Assembly: GCA_015143295.1 (NCBI GenBank)
Contig: CM026562.1
Span: 16,024,041 to 16,088,040, forward strand
Reading direction: 5' to 3'
Source: Tetracentron sinense
Taxonomy: Eukaryota > Streptophyta > Magnoliopsida > Trochodendrales > Trochodendraceae
DNA length: 64,000 bases
Shown: positions 35,301 through 45,610 of the stretch, one piece after another
Numbering within the stretch: position 1 is the first letter of the stretch
How the letters are laid out: every line of letters starts with the position of its first letter
Program-made: the position numbers and the translations under genes
Notes under the pieces: generated by a model
Databases searched by the model: none
Seen by the model: only the letters and a program-made list of their open reading frames with translations
What the model was told of the DNA's origin: nothing

Positions 35301-35645
35301 AAACGGCTTTAACCCCACGGTTTAAAATGCACCACCTTCTCGAAACACGCCACGTGTCCATGGTGAGTTGAGAGCCAATCCATACCTAGGATGATATCGA
35401 AATCCCAATCCTGAAATCCCAGAAGGATCAAGTCGACTAGCAACTCGTGCTGCATGACTTGTACAACACTATCTGGATACACTTTATCTTAATAGATTTT
35501 CCCAATGGAGTCGAAATGGACAACTCCCTAAGTAGCTTGCTTGGCTCGGATGTAAAGCCTTTGGCAAAGCTTGGTGAAACGAACGAGTGAGTGGATCCTG
35601 TGTCTATCAACACTCTTGCCAAACATTCATTTACGAGCAACGAAC
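32330..35645 (-). pseudogene. gypsy pol (protease-RT-RNase H-integrase-chromodomain), broken
   Basis: This is exon 2 after the intron 35646-35776. Protease: [51 protein letters not shown] and FVDDIVVYS. RNase [13 protein letters not shown] and FTDHKSLK. Integrase: an HHCC-type finger ending CLICQQVK, then [13 protein letters not shown] and DGQTERVNQ, so the D,D,E residues are intact. The chromodomain-like tail ends near a stop at 32330. Frame breaks lie at about 35490-35320 (after protease), about 34250 (RT/RNase H junction) and about 32560 (a deletion of about 10 bp after NVFHV). It cannot make a full polyprotein. Confidence 0.93.
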
Positions 35646-35776
35646 CTGAGAATTTGAATCATCCCAGTTATAACGCAACTATACATATAGATACAAACAT
35701 CGCAAAACAGGATATATATAGATATGAACATATCATGGCAATATTAGAACTTCGACAAAGACTAGTTCGCGCGTAC
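35646..35776 (-). other. putative intron between gag and protease, minus gypsy
   Basis: 131 bp, AT-rich, read on minus as CAAG/GTACGC ... TTCTCAG/GTTCG. Removing it joins the gag end (SDDVVQ) to the protease start ([15 protein letters not shown]) in frame, phase 1. Unspliced, the gag frame meets a TGA inside. The plus gypsy has an intron at the same codon (45611-45756) with the same donor but unalike interior. Confidence 0.75.
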
Positions 35777-36990
35777 CTTGCACAACATCATCAGATGCCT
35801 GTGCGTCTCTATCAGTCATGGCAAAGACTCTACCCTGGTCCGCCTGACGAGGCTACTGGGTAGGTTGCAAGGATCTAGAGGCCTGAGATGAAGACCCCTG
35901 AAGTGAATTCTGCCTGCCTGGAGGCCGAACTCCCTATGATCCAGACTGTGACTGCTTGCGCGGGCAATCTCGAATCATATGGCCCATCTCGCCACAGTGG
36001 AAGCATCCACCTGACATTCTTCGGCAATCTCCAGTCTTATGCCGACGACCACATACGGCGCACTCCTCAAATGTCTGCGATGCGGAGGAAGCCGGAGGCA
36101 TAACCCTCGTAGCTTGCGATGCCGTAGGACGCGGTGCCTGAGGCGCAAAAGAAGGTCTCTGAGCCAACATCGGCTGGGAGAACTGGTACGGTGCAGTCCT
36201 AGTCCTCTTCTCTGAAGAACTACTCGACTGACCCCGAGACATGCTCTTCCCGAAGCCACTGTCTCTTCTTCTCACAAAGTCTTCCGCATTCTTTTCGGCG
36301 ATCTTCGCCTTCTCTACTATCTCTCTCCAAGACTCTACCTGGAGAATGGACACCCGATCTCGGATGAAAGCCTTCAAGCCCATCTCAAACTTCCTGACCT
36401 GTAGGTCTTCAGTAGCCACCAAGTGTGGAGCAAACCTAGACAACTCAGTGAACTTAGCCTCATACTTGGCTACGCTCATCGACCCTTGCTCCAAAAGCAT
36501 AAACTCTCTCGCCTTTTGTTCCCGAATAAACCTGGGAAAGTACTGTTCCCTGAAAGTCTCTAAGAACTCCGCCCAAGTCCAAGGCACACCTGCCTTAGCA
36601 ACATCTCTCTGCCTTTGGGCAGCTCTCCACCAGTGTTCTGCTTCACCTTCCATCACGAAGGAAGCCCATTCTACCCTTTGCTCATCGGTACAACGGAGAG
36701 CCCGGAAGGTCTTCTCCAGCTGCATAATCCAAGACTCGGCCACCATGGGGTCCAGAGTGCCATAGAATGTAGGAGGCCGCAGTCTCCTAAAAGCTTCGAG
36801 CCCCGCGGTGTGATGCACCGGTGTAGGCACAGGCGTGGATGGTGGGGTAGGCATAGGCCTCTGCCAACAATGCCAAAGTCTCGGCTATGGAGTCCATAGC
36901 ATTTGTGAAATACAACGGTTCCTCTTCTCTCGGAACTTCACTCTCGGCCCTCCGAGTATGGTAACCTCGACCCCGATTGCCACGTCTCAT
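35777..36990 (-). pseudogene. gypsy gag (capsid-nucleocapsid), broken
   Basis: ATG at 36990 (MRRGNRGRG). The retrotransposon gag domain follows (FYGTLDPMVAESWIMQLEK ... EHWWRAA ... PWTWAEFLETFREQYFP ... LEQGSMSVAKYEAKFTELSRFAP). Next are a variant knuckle CAVCGRRHKTGDC (CX2CX3HX4C) and a standard knuckle CFHCGEMGHMIRDC. Gag forms the particle that packages element RNA. A frameshift near 36860 separates the first 45 or so residues, and TAG codons lie after SQSGS and after PTQ near the C-terminus. The last exon codons are DDVVQ. Confidence 0.92.
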
Positions 36991-37339
36991 GATATCGAAT
37001 CCTGAGATCAATTTGGCAAAACATGAGTCTAACTTGGATACCAAACCTCACATATCATATAGCAATTCAATAATCATGAAATGCTATACCGCACATAGTA
37101 TACATCGAGGTATATATATATCATCATATAATTATACTTTAGAGCCTATACTAGAACCTCGCATATCATATCGATCTCGGATCCTATACTGACCTAAGGA
37201 TTCACTTGATACCGGTTATGTCGTGGTAACAAGCCTAAGACAACTGAGTCCTCCTGAGTTCTAAGTTCAACTCATAGGAATTACTTCCGCTTAGGCCAAT
37301 CCTGAGTGACCTAACTAAGTCTGTCGTTAGACATAACTA
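36991..37339 (-). other. leader between PBS and gag, minus gypsy
   Basis: About 350 bp of AT-rich sequence with no convincing frame. It corresponds to 42114-42458 in the plus element. Confidence 0.7.
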
Positions 37340-37351
37340 GCTCTGATACCA
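37340..37351 (-). promoter_or_regulatory. primer-binding site, initiator-Met tRNA
   Basis: Read on minus: TGGTATCAGAGC, four bases inside the 5' LTR end. This matches the 3' end complement of plant initiator methionine tRNA, the usual primer of these elements. Confidence 0.92.
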
Positions 37352-38742
37352 AGTCTGTCGCGACCCAAAATACCCCCTAGGAGTTAAGGATACTTTGACT
37401 CGTGACCGCCATATCATACCTCCAGTATGATACATAAGGCACACGTGGAAACCTGTCAGAGTACCTGAATATACATAGCGGAAACGAAATACAATGCACA
37501 GCGGAAAATAAAATACTAACATAGCGGAAGCAAAATGAATACTCCTATAACTTGGCTCAAGTAAGAACCAACAAGTATACATGTGTGAGAACCCAAAAGT
37601 GGAGTGGACAAACCCCACACTCACATAACAAAAGACCCAAGTTCTAAGTCGGTCGATCAACAGAAATCGAAGTCACGACTTCTATCTAAAGCACCATCGT
37701 CATGATAGTGATCCATGGAAGGCTCCGGGTCACGATACTATTCCTCGACCCAAGGTTCTTCGCCACACAAGTCGAATGGAACCCGAGCACCTGCCGATCA
37801 TAACAATATCGACTGAGCATGGAATACTCAGTGTATACAAACTAATAACAATAAAGCGGTTAGGCATGGAGCATACAAGACATGGAGAATGAAATCCGTA
37901 AATTCCTTAAAGCATGGAAACCGTGAAAACGTATGTGAGATAATTTTCGAAACCAAAACTGTAACCGTGTGAGTCAATCGATAATCATAGCCTTATGAGT
38001 TCTTGTGAGTTCATGGAGTTACTTAGAGTCCTTAGGATCCGTAGAGACATAGAGCATAGAGCAATAACCTTAGAGCCTTTTCCATAGAGCATAACCTTAG
38101 AGATCTTAGAGCATTTCATTGTGATCCGTGGAGCTTGTGAGACGATCTTAGAGCATTATCATAGAGTTTCCTTGTGAGCATGGTATGATCCTTAGAGCTT
38201 GTGAAACGATCTTAGAGAAATCATAGAGTTACTTAGAATCATTCATTATTAGTCTTTTCGTGAAAAACCTTTGTTTGTACTTGGAGAAATCCATGGAAAC
38301 CATCGGTTTATGTGAGACATGCGAGCATATGCACTTAATAAGAGAAATCATCGTATTTAAGCATAGAATCCCTTAGAGGTATTTTATCAAACACTTAGAG
38401 TGCATCATAATAGTAACCTTCATCCAAGTATATAATCACACCTTTTCATACATAAAATCAATACATATAGGGCATAGATAAGAAGAATCATAATTAGTAA
38501 CTAGTAGGATTGCAAGATTGTAGTAGAGTGTATCTACCTTAGAGAAATCAATGAGTTTGACTCCCAATGGCTGGAACAAGCAAGAACAGTGAGTTCTTGG
38601 TTGGAAAACACCAAATGGAAAGGAAGAACTTGATCTTCCACAAGCTTGAACGATTACCAAAGACCTCTCCTCCTTCTCTTCTTTAAATCCCTCAAAAACA
38701 ATGCACAAAGGGTTTGTGAAACCCTAAGGCACGAACCCAGCC

Positions 38743-38752
38743 CTTTTATAGG
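38743..38752 (-). promoter_or_regulatory. TATA box, minus gypsy 5' LTR
   Basis: CCTATAAAAG on minus, about 55 bp downstream of the palindrome array and followed by a GGGCTGGGTTCG leader. The conserved position across LTRs supports it as the promoter. Confidence 0.65.
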
Positions 38753-38805
38753 CAAAGGGTGATGGTTAAAGTCTTAAACACCCTTAATGAAGAAAATCTG
38801 CGTAT

Positions 38806-38992
38806 GACCGATCGATCGGTGGTATGGACCGAGCGATCGGTGGCTTACCGGTCGATCGGTGTTTTGACCGAGAGATCGGTCAAAAACACACTCTCTGGAA
38901 TTTTTCCCCATACAAAAAATTTAACCGTGCGACAGCTATCTAGCGATCGGTAGTTGACCGATCGATCGCATGTAATGACCGAGCGATCGGTC
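38806..38992. repeat. palindrome array in 5' LTR of minus gypsy
   Basis: ACCGATCGATCGGT-type palindromes with the same order as in the partner LTR at 31818-32004, apart from single-base changes (for example GAACC to GGACC and TCGAGCG to TCTAGCG). Confidence 0.85.
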
Positions 38993-39225
38993 GACCCCTG
39001 TTTTGCTGAAAAACCTTGTTTACACCACTCGAATCTTCTCCAATGCACTTCCAACACTCTTTTATGGTTTCAACACATTCCCTAAGGACATATAGACCCA
39101 TTGGAACATATACGCCATAATCCAAACACATATATTAACATAAGACCCATAAGTGTACAAAACCACACTTGGGCACTATTCACACACTATTCATTCTTAG
39201 TGAAATGAAATTCCGGGGCTCTACA

Positions 39226-39851
39226 GGTCGGATTTTGATGCCGTTTCATCTAATGTGTGTATCTCGACCCAACCTAAGTGTAAGAATTCGTTTCGATAGA
39301 ATCCGAGTGCGTTTCCCCGATATGGACACCGAGGGGCCCGAAATTCATACTTAGAAAGTAAACTTTGGCCTAAACCTACAAACGCGCACCAAATCAAAAC
39401 CTGTGATCAGATTTCGATGTCATTTTGTTCTAACTTGTGTTTTTCGATCAAACCTAAGTGTAGGAACTCGTTTCGATAGAATAGGAGGTCGTTTGCCTGA
39501 TTTACGCACAGAGAGGCCGAATCCATGCATAGAAAGTGTACTTCGGCCTAAAAGTAAGAAAACACACTAGTTCCAAACTGGGGTTTGGATTTCAATGTCG
39601 TTTCTTTTAACACCTGTATTTGGACCAAACCTGAGTCTAGGAATTCGTTTCGATGGAATCCAAGGTCTTTTCCCTAATTTGGGTACCGAGAGGCTCAAAA
39701 TCCGTACTTAGAAAGTATACTTCGGTCTAAACCTACAAACGCGGCCCAAATCCAAACCGGGAGTCGGATTTCGGTGCCGGTATTTCTAACGCCTGTATTT
39801 CAACCAAACCTAAGAGTGGGAATTCGTTTTGATGGAATCCGAGGTCGTTTG
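39226..39851. repeat. ~180-bp satellite array, block 5
   Basis: About 3.5 monomers (GCCGTTTCATC, TTCTAACTTGTG, CTTTTAACACC and GTATTTCTAACGCC subtypes). They continue the order begun at 29512 and resume at 51290 after the plus gypsy. Confidence 0.92.
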
Positions 39852-40074
39852 TGTAGAGCCCCGAACTTTTGACATTTATGCATGACACTTTCGTAGCCAT
39901 TTTTCCTTTAAAGTAGTGCCATTAATAAATAAGGAAGAAATTAGAAATTCCGAAACGTCAGAAATGTTCCTTTTCGAAGTACGAACCCAACGCAAGTTGA
40001 ATCGTCGAAATCCGACGAGCGAGTCAAAAGTTATGGCCGAAACAAGGAGGAAAAATATGGAATTTTACTGCAAG

Positions 40075-40264
40075 TTACGACCGATCGTACACACCCTACG
40101 AACGATCGTAGGTGAGTTACGATCGATCGTAGAGGTTACGATCGATCGTAGAATCTCAGGAATTGACAAAAGTTTCGGGTCGATATACGATCGATCGTGG
40201 ATAATTTACGATGGATCGTAGTACAACTTACGATCGATCGTAGACAGGTTACGATCGATCGTAG
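40075..40264. repeat. palindrome array TACGATCGATCGTA, 5' LTR
   Basis: Eight units of the 14-bp palindrome or one-base variants, with irregular spacers. The 3' LTR has seven (49395-49565), lacking one 19-bp unit. The core CGATCGATCG is shared with the other LTR family but the flanking bases differ. Confidence 0.88.
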
Positions 40265-40312
40265 ATCGCGAATCCAGAAATTTTAATCGGATTTTTAGGG
40301 TTTCTTCACTAC

Positions 40313-40320
40313 CTATAAAG
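40313..40320 (+). promoter_or_regulatory. TATA box, plus gypsy 5' LTR
   Basis: CTATAAAG, about 50 bp after the palindrome array, followed by GCCCGAGCCTTTAGGGCTC, a block also conserved in LTR B and the nested LTR. The 3' LTR copy is at 49614-49620. Confidence 0.7.
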
Positions 40321-41145
40321 GTTGCCCGAGCCTTTAGGGCTCTCATTCACACACCTAGAGTATTTTTGAGAGTTAGAGAGAAAGGAGAAGGGGATCCTAA
40401 CCTAGGGTTTGTTCTTGAAGGAGAAATCAAGGGTTTGATACCCTAGATCACCCCAAGCTTCGGTCAAGCTCGGGAGGACCACTTTCTCCAAGCTCGGTAG
40501 CATCTCACGCACGTTTTTGCAAAGGTTTTCTTCCCTATTCGGGTCGGTACTCTTTGCTACCCTCCTAGTTATAGCTTCTCTTTTCCTTTATTTCTTCTTG
40601 TTTTCCTTCACTTATATATGTGTTATGAGATTGGTGGTATGAATGGTGAATGGAGGTGGATGTTGGCGAATGGATGCCGTGTGGATGATGTGATGAATGA
40701 ATGGGAAAGGGCATTGTACTAATAATGAACATACAAGTGTGATGTGAGCATAACCCACCTAGAAAAGCATGATCTAGGTTTAAGTGAATAATCAACACAC
40801 CCTATGTTTGATGAAATGCCAAGGTGAACAAAATAAATGATAAATTAAGGGAACCCATGCTTAAGTACTCTTGAAATTTGTTTGGGTTCATGATAGTGTG
40901 TCTCTTACATTTCTTAAAATGTGTAGATTATTACTCAATTAAATTGTTATATGTTATGCTTTGTGAATTACCCCAAATTGCCATATTTAATTCCAAATGC
41001 AAGTATGCACACGATTTCACGAGCACGAATGCATGGCATGTTTTATCGGCGTTTTCAAGAACACGGTTTAGAGGTGGGGAATATCGTACGATATGTTTTA
41101 CCTCGCTTTTGGCAAGGACAAGACAATCATGCATACATAACATAA

Positions 41146-41338
41146 GAAGGGTCTCCCTTCCCTCGCAAGTGCATCTCACAAGGACATCTCACAAGTGAAT
41201 CTAACAAGTGGGAGGACAAGTTTGAGCATTCTAGGAAGAAGGGTCTCCCTTCCCTCACAAGTAGTTTACTCTTCCGAGTAGGCATGACATGACATAGCAT
41301 GACAAGCATGAGCATTCTAGGAAGAAGGGTCTCCCTTC
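41146..41338 (+). repeat. three hairpin minisatellite units, 5' LTR
   Basis: GAAGGG-TCT-CCCTTC at 41146, 41238 and 41324, followed by CCTCRCAAGT, with variable spacers. Homologous units are at 44261-44350 and in the 3' LTR (about 50443-50635). Confidence 0.8.
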
Positions 41339-41676
41339 CCTCACAAGTGGATTACTTTTCAAGAACAAGCAAGCATGATACACGCATGATACAAGCATGA
41401 CATGGCTTGACACGCATGATATGACAAGATAAGACAAACATGACAAGTTTTCAAGCACGAAAATGGTATTTCCAGTCAAGTCAAGTGCACAAGGTCTTCA
41501 AGGGTTTTATCGGCTTTTCTGAATGCAAGCATGATTACAAACTGCTTTACTTTCCTTGTATGATATGAACTGTTCCTATCTTATATATATATATATGTGT
41601 GCATTGCGATCTCATGCTATGACTATTGGTTAATATTTAGTACCCGCTGAGTATTCCATGCTCAGCCGTACTTCTT

Positions 41677-41793
41677 ATGTCGGTAGGTTCTGAGGGAGCT
41701 GCTGCTCCATTTGATGTTTATGCTCCTGGTCCATGGGTGGAGGAGGAGTACGTCGAGGAGCCTTTGGAGGAACCTCCCGTAGAGGGTTATTAG
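41677..41793 (+). CDS. short acidic LTR ORF, 38 codons, PWVEEEY motif
   Basis: ATG-TCG-GTA-GGT start; contains PFDVYAPGPWVEEEYVEE; TAG replaces the final glutamine codon of the LTR B form. It lies about 300 bp before the LTR end, so it would be in the 5' leader of the element's RNA. Unknown product. Confidence 0.45.
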   Translation: MSVGSEGAAAPFDVYAPGPWVEEEYVEEPLEEPPVEGY

Positions 41794-42101
41794 TAGGTGG
41801 TGTTAGATTCTGAGTGGATTAGCTGTGGGTGAGCATGAGTGATTATATCCATGTATTTTGGCGGGCATGTCCGCATTTTCTTTGTTTTGTTTTCTTTTGT
41901 ATTAAACTTGGACAGTGTGTATATACTTAGAGGTTTGTTAGACTTCCACTGTGGTTTATAGTTATGCTTCCGCTGTTAACCTCTATTGTATATGTTCTGT
42001 GGGTTTTGCAGGTTAGTTCGTCAAGCAAGTCCTGTAAGTCATGATTAAGTCGTCCAAGATTCACTCTAACTCCTAGGGTTGGTTTTGGGTCGCGACAGAA
42101 G

Positions 42102-42113
42102 TGGTATCAGAGC
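42102..42113 (+). promoter_or_regulatory. primer-binding site, initiator-Met tRNA
   Basis: TGGTATCAGAGC, four bases after the 5' LTR (GAAG spacer). Identical to the PBS of the minus gypsy. Confidence 0.93.
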
Positions 42114-42458
42114 TTAGGCTTTAGGTCTCTAGGGTCACTTAGAATCTTATACCATGGCTTGACAAGAACATATGTTAGGAAACGAGTTAGGAAGGAAGTG
42201 AGTCGGGAGCGAGTCTGGTTCCAAGTGTAAGACTAAACTTTAGTCTTAGTCTAAAATAGTTGCTTTAACCAAGTACGGGTCCTAGGTACGCTAGAACACT
42301 AAAGTATAAGTATAATGTGATGAATACTCTGATGATTTGATGTGAGGTGTATTAGTATTATACAACTAATACAAATTGAATTATTGTGAAATGGCATTGA
42401 AATAAACTGTGGTTTCAAGTTAGACTCATGTGGTGTTATTATTCTCAGGACTTTAGTC
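42114..42458 (+). other. leader between PBS and gag, plus gypsy
   Basis: About 345 bp of AT-rich sequence with no coding frame recognised. An RNA packaging signal would be expected here in this class but none can be identified by eye. Confidence 0.6.
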
Positions 42459-43709
42459 ATGAGACGGAACACACGGGGTCGTGGGCCACATACCAGAGCT
42501 TCCTCTTCTTCACGGGATGAGGATGAGCAACCGGACCTCTCTCAGGTCTTAGGCTCTATTGCTGAGACACTCGCCATCCTGGCGGCTCGGCAAACTATAC
42601 CGGCATCAGCGGCACCTACTCCACCGCCTGCAGCTCCAGTACATCGCACAGCTGGAGTTGAGGCATTCCATAGATTGAGGCCTCCATCCTTCCACGGGAG
42701 TGTGGACCCTCTTACTGCGGAGGCTTGGATCCTCCAGGTTGAGAAGATATTTGCGGTGCTCTCTCCTACAGAGGAAGAGAAAGTGGCATGGGCAGTTTTT
42801 ATGCTAGAGGGCGAAGCCCACCATTGGTGGTTGTCCGCATTGAGGACACGGGACTTGACCATGCAAAGTCAACCGTGGACTTGGGAGGAGTTTAAGGACA
42901 CGTTCTATAAGAAGTATTTTCCGGTTGGAGCTCGGGAAAAGAAAGAGAGAGAATTCATCAACCTTGAGCAAGGTTCGATGTCAGTGGCCGCTTATGAGGC
43001 CAAGTTCTCGGAGCTATCACGCTTCGCGACACATATGATTGCCACCGAGGCAATGAATGCGAGGAGGTTTGAGCAAGGGCTCAAGGATGTCATCATGGAG
43101 AAAGTGTCGGTCTTTAGGCACGCCACTTACGCCGAAGTAGTGGATAAAGCCTTGTTGGTTGAGACCAATTTGGAGACCGTGTCCAAGAAGAGAGAATTGG
43201 CGAGAGGCCAATTGTAGAGCCCCACACTTTTTCATGCTTAAAACATGACACTTTCGTTGTCATTTTGCCTTTTAAGAGGTATAATTAATAAATAAGGAAG
43301 AAATTGGAAATTTCGAAACGTCAGAAATGTTCCTTTTCGAAGTACGACCACAACGCAAGTTGAATCGTCAAAATCGGATGAACGAGTCAAAAGATATTTA
43401 ACCCGAGCCTTTAGGGCTCATTCTCAACACTTAGAGAGTTTGAGAGAATAGGAGAAGGGGAGAAGGCAATTCCAACCTAGGGTTTCCATTCTGGAGAGAA
43501 ATCAGAGGGTTTGAAACCCTAAATCAACCTCAAGCCCGTTTTCTTCAAGATTTCGGTTCAGGCATTGTGGAGCTCACGATCCAAGCTAGGGCAGCAACTC
43601 ACAGTCATTTGGAAAGAGGGTTTCTTCCCCATTTCTTCAAGGTCGGTACTTCTTTCCCTTTCTTTTCTTTTGATTTTCCTTCCATTTACACATGTGCTAT
43701 GAGATGGAT

Positions 43710-43758
43710 GAATGGTGAATGGTGAATGGTGAATGGTGAATGGTGAATGGTGAATGGG
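43710..43758 (+). repeat. heptamer microsatellite GAATGGT x7 in nested LTR
   Basis: Seven direct 7-bp units, the last ending GGG. Other LTRs have only one or two irregular GAATGG words here, so this is a recent expansion. Confidence 0.9.
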
Positions 43759-44223
43759 CGATTGGATGCCAATGGTTGTGTGGGATGAACAAATGGGGCA
43801 TTGTTCCAATAATGAACATACATGTATGATTTGAGTAAAACCCATCTAGAAAAGCATGTTGTAGGGTAAATCCATAATGAACACACCATGTTTTGATGAA
43901 ATGCCAAGGTGAATAAAGTGAGCTGTGAATTAGGAAATGCATACCTAAGAAATTCTGAATATTGCTAGGGCCTATGATAGTGTGTTTTCCTGCTTTCCCT
44001 AAATGCTATGAATATTGAATTGCTCAATCTTTGATACCATATGTGTTGTGAAATTACCCAAATGTCATCTTTAAATTGGAATGCAAGTATGTACACAGTT
44101 CCCACGAGCACGGCATGCGTGGCATGATTTATCGAGGTTTTCAAGAACATGGTTAGAGGTGGGACATATCCTAAGATATGTTTTACCTCGCTTTTCGCAA
44201 GAAGACAAGAACCAACATTCCAC

Positions 44224-44353
44224 GAGGGGTCTCCCCTCACTCACAAGTGCATATCATGAAGAAGGGTCTCCCTTCCCTCGCAAGTACATACATATCATGA
44301 AGAAGGGTCTCCCTTCCCTCGCAAGTGCATTGCATAAAGAAGGGTCTCCCTTC
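44224..44353 (+). repeat. hairpin minisatellite in nested LTR
   Basis: GAGGGG-TCT-CCCCTC at 44224-44238, then GAAGGG-TCT-CCCTTC units at 44261, 44302 and 44339. Same arrangement as LTR B. Confidence 0.8.
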
Positions 44354-44696
44354 CCTCTCAAGGCATCTCACAAGTGCATCTCACAAGTTATATGATCACA
44401 AGCAAGCATGCATGACATGACACAACATACAAGAATCAAGCAAGATAGGCAAGACAAGCTTTCAAGTACGAAAAGATATTTCAAGTCAAGTCAAGTGCAC
44501 GATGTTTTCAAGAGGATTTATCGGCTTTCTACGAATTACAAGCATGATTATAAACTGCTTTACTTCCTTGTATGATATGAATTGTTTCCGTTTGACATAT
44601 ATGAATTGCTCCTGATCATGTATTGCCATTTCTATGCTATAATTGTCGGTTAGTATTTAGTACCCGCTGAGTATTCCATGTTCAGCCGTACTTCTT

Positions 44697-44816
44697 ATGT
44701 CGGCAGGTTCTGAGGGAGCTGCTGCTCCGTTTGATGTTTGTGCTCCTGGTCCATGGGTGGAAGAGGAGTACGTCGAGGAGCCTTTGGAGGAACCTCCCGT
44801 AGAGGGTTATCAGTAG
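44697..44816 (+). CDS. short acidic LTR ORF, 39 codons, PWVEEEY motif
   Basis: Same length and frame as in LTR B, with MSAGSEGAAAP, PWVEEEYVEE and a TAG stop. Differences from LTR B include the GGA-region CCA/CCG, CCA/CCT and GAG/GAA, all synonymous. It remains open in a solo LTR that lacks a promoter region. Confidence 0.5.
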   Translation: MSAGSEGAAAPFDVCAPGPWVEEEYVEEPLEEPPVEGYQ

Positions 44817-45610
44817 GTGGTGATTAGATTCTGAGTGGATTAGCTGTGGGTGAGATGAGAGTCAGATTTATGTATTCTGGCGGGCATGTCCGCACTTTCT
44901 TTTGGATTCTTTTTGTATAAACTTGGATTGTTTATGTATATATACATAGAGGTTTGGTAGACTTCCACTATACCATGTTAGAGTATGTTTCCGCTGTTTT
45001 GTCCTCTTGTGTATAAGCTCTGTGGGTTTTGCAGGTTGGTTTGTCAAGCAAGTCATGATTAGTCGTCCAAAGTTCACTCTAACTCATAGGGTGGGTTTGG
45101 GTCGCGACACCAATCTAGTGGTTCGGTACCTTTAGAGAGGCGGGCCCGGACTGGTCCTTATCTAATATACATGGCCAGCACCACAGATGAGGCCGACTTA
45201 TGCGCCTCCAGCACCCCGGCAGTACGTGCCACAGGCACCTCGACCTCAGGCTCTTCCGGCCCCACGGCCAGTTACCCCTCAGGCAGCGAGGTATACGCCA
45301 CCTTCGGTCCCTCCGGCCTACACATATGAGGTCTGCACTTCATGCGGCAAAAGGCATCTGGCAGGAGATTGCCGAAGAGCATCTGGTGGATGTTATCATT
45401 GCGGTCGCCAGGGCCACATGATCAGGGATTGCCCTAGCCGGCATTTACCAGGCCAGTCTCAGGGTAGTAGGCCCCCAGCACGCCCAGCAGGATCATACCA
45501 GGCGTCATCTCAGACTACTCGGTCTACACCTCAGTCTCGCCAGGCAAACCAGGGGCGAGTTTTTGCCTTGACAGAGGGTGATGCATTTGCATCTGATGAT
45601 GTGGTGCAAG

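Larger units (their letters stand above)
30367..39225 (-). mobile_element. full-length Ty3/gypsy chromovirus, minus strand
   Basis: Both LTRs are present (30367-32237 and 37356-39225), with TG...CA ends and duplication GGTCG. Read on minus the order is 5' LTR, PBS, leader, gag, intron, protease, RT, RNase H, integrase, chromodomain tail, PPT, 3' LTR. The domain order and the chromodomain-like C-terminus place it in the chromoviruses; the tail pattern is most like the Tekay/Del group. The LTRs differ at about 17 sites by eye, so insertion is recent, yet gag and pol already carry frameshifts and stops. Confidence 0.95.
37356..39225 (-). repeat. 5' LTR of minus-strand gypsy
   Basis: 1870 bp, partner of 30367-32237. 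It is the promoter-bearing copy for this element: palindrome array 38806-38992, TATA box 38743-38752 (CCTATAAAAG on minus), then the leader. Confidence 0.95.
39852..42097 (+). repeat. 5' LTR of plus-strand gypsy
   Basis: 2246 bp, TGTAGAGCCCCGAAC ... GGTCGCGACA. Contents in order: conserved 5' block, eight-unit palindrome array, TATA box, CTAGGGTTT leader, donor-like GTCGGTAC at about 40545, three GAAGGGTCTCCCTTC hairpins (41146, 41238 and 41324), the short ORF, and TTTTGCAG/GTTAG near the end. Confidence 0.95.
43213..45109 (+). mobile_element. solo LTR nested in gag
   Basis: 1897 bp, TGTAGAGCCCC ... GGTCGCGACA, target duplication CCAAT (43208-43212 and 45110-45114). Closest to solo LTR B in its downstream half. 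The whole upstream array and the TATA region are missing: the sequence passes from the AAAAGATAT block straight to TTAACCCGAGCC. It is younger than the host gypsy. Confidence 0.93.
42459..45610 (+). pseudogene. gypsy gag, split by nested LTR
   Basis: ATG at 42459 (MRRNTRGRGPHTR). The gag domain has FHGSVDPLTAEAWILQVEK, HHWWLSA, PWTWEEFKDTFYKKYFP and LEQGSMSVAAYEAKFSELSRFA. After RGQ the frame is cut by the solo LTR (43213-45109, duplication CCAAT). The C-terminal part resumes at 45110. A one-base frameshift near 45175 precedes MRPTYAPPAPR, then knuckles CTSCGKRHLAGDC and CYHCGRQGHMIRDC, and the exon end SDDVVQ at 45610. Without the insertion it would be a normal nucleocapsid-bearing gag; as it stands it is inactive. 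Confidence 0.92.

Noticed and set aside
40075-40264. CRISPR-like appearance of the palindromic repeats
   Set aside because: Repeats are only 14 bp, spacers are short and irregular, and the context is an LTR in a plant genome.
42102-42113. tRNA gene fragment
   Set aside because: Only a 12-base match to the initiator-Met tRNA end, four bases after an LTR; it is the primer-binding site.
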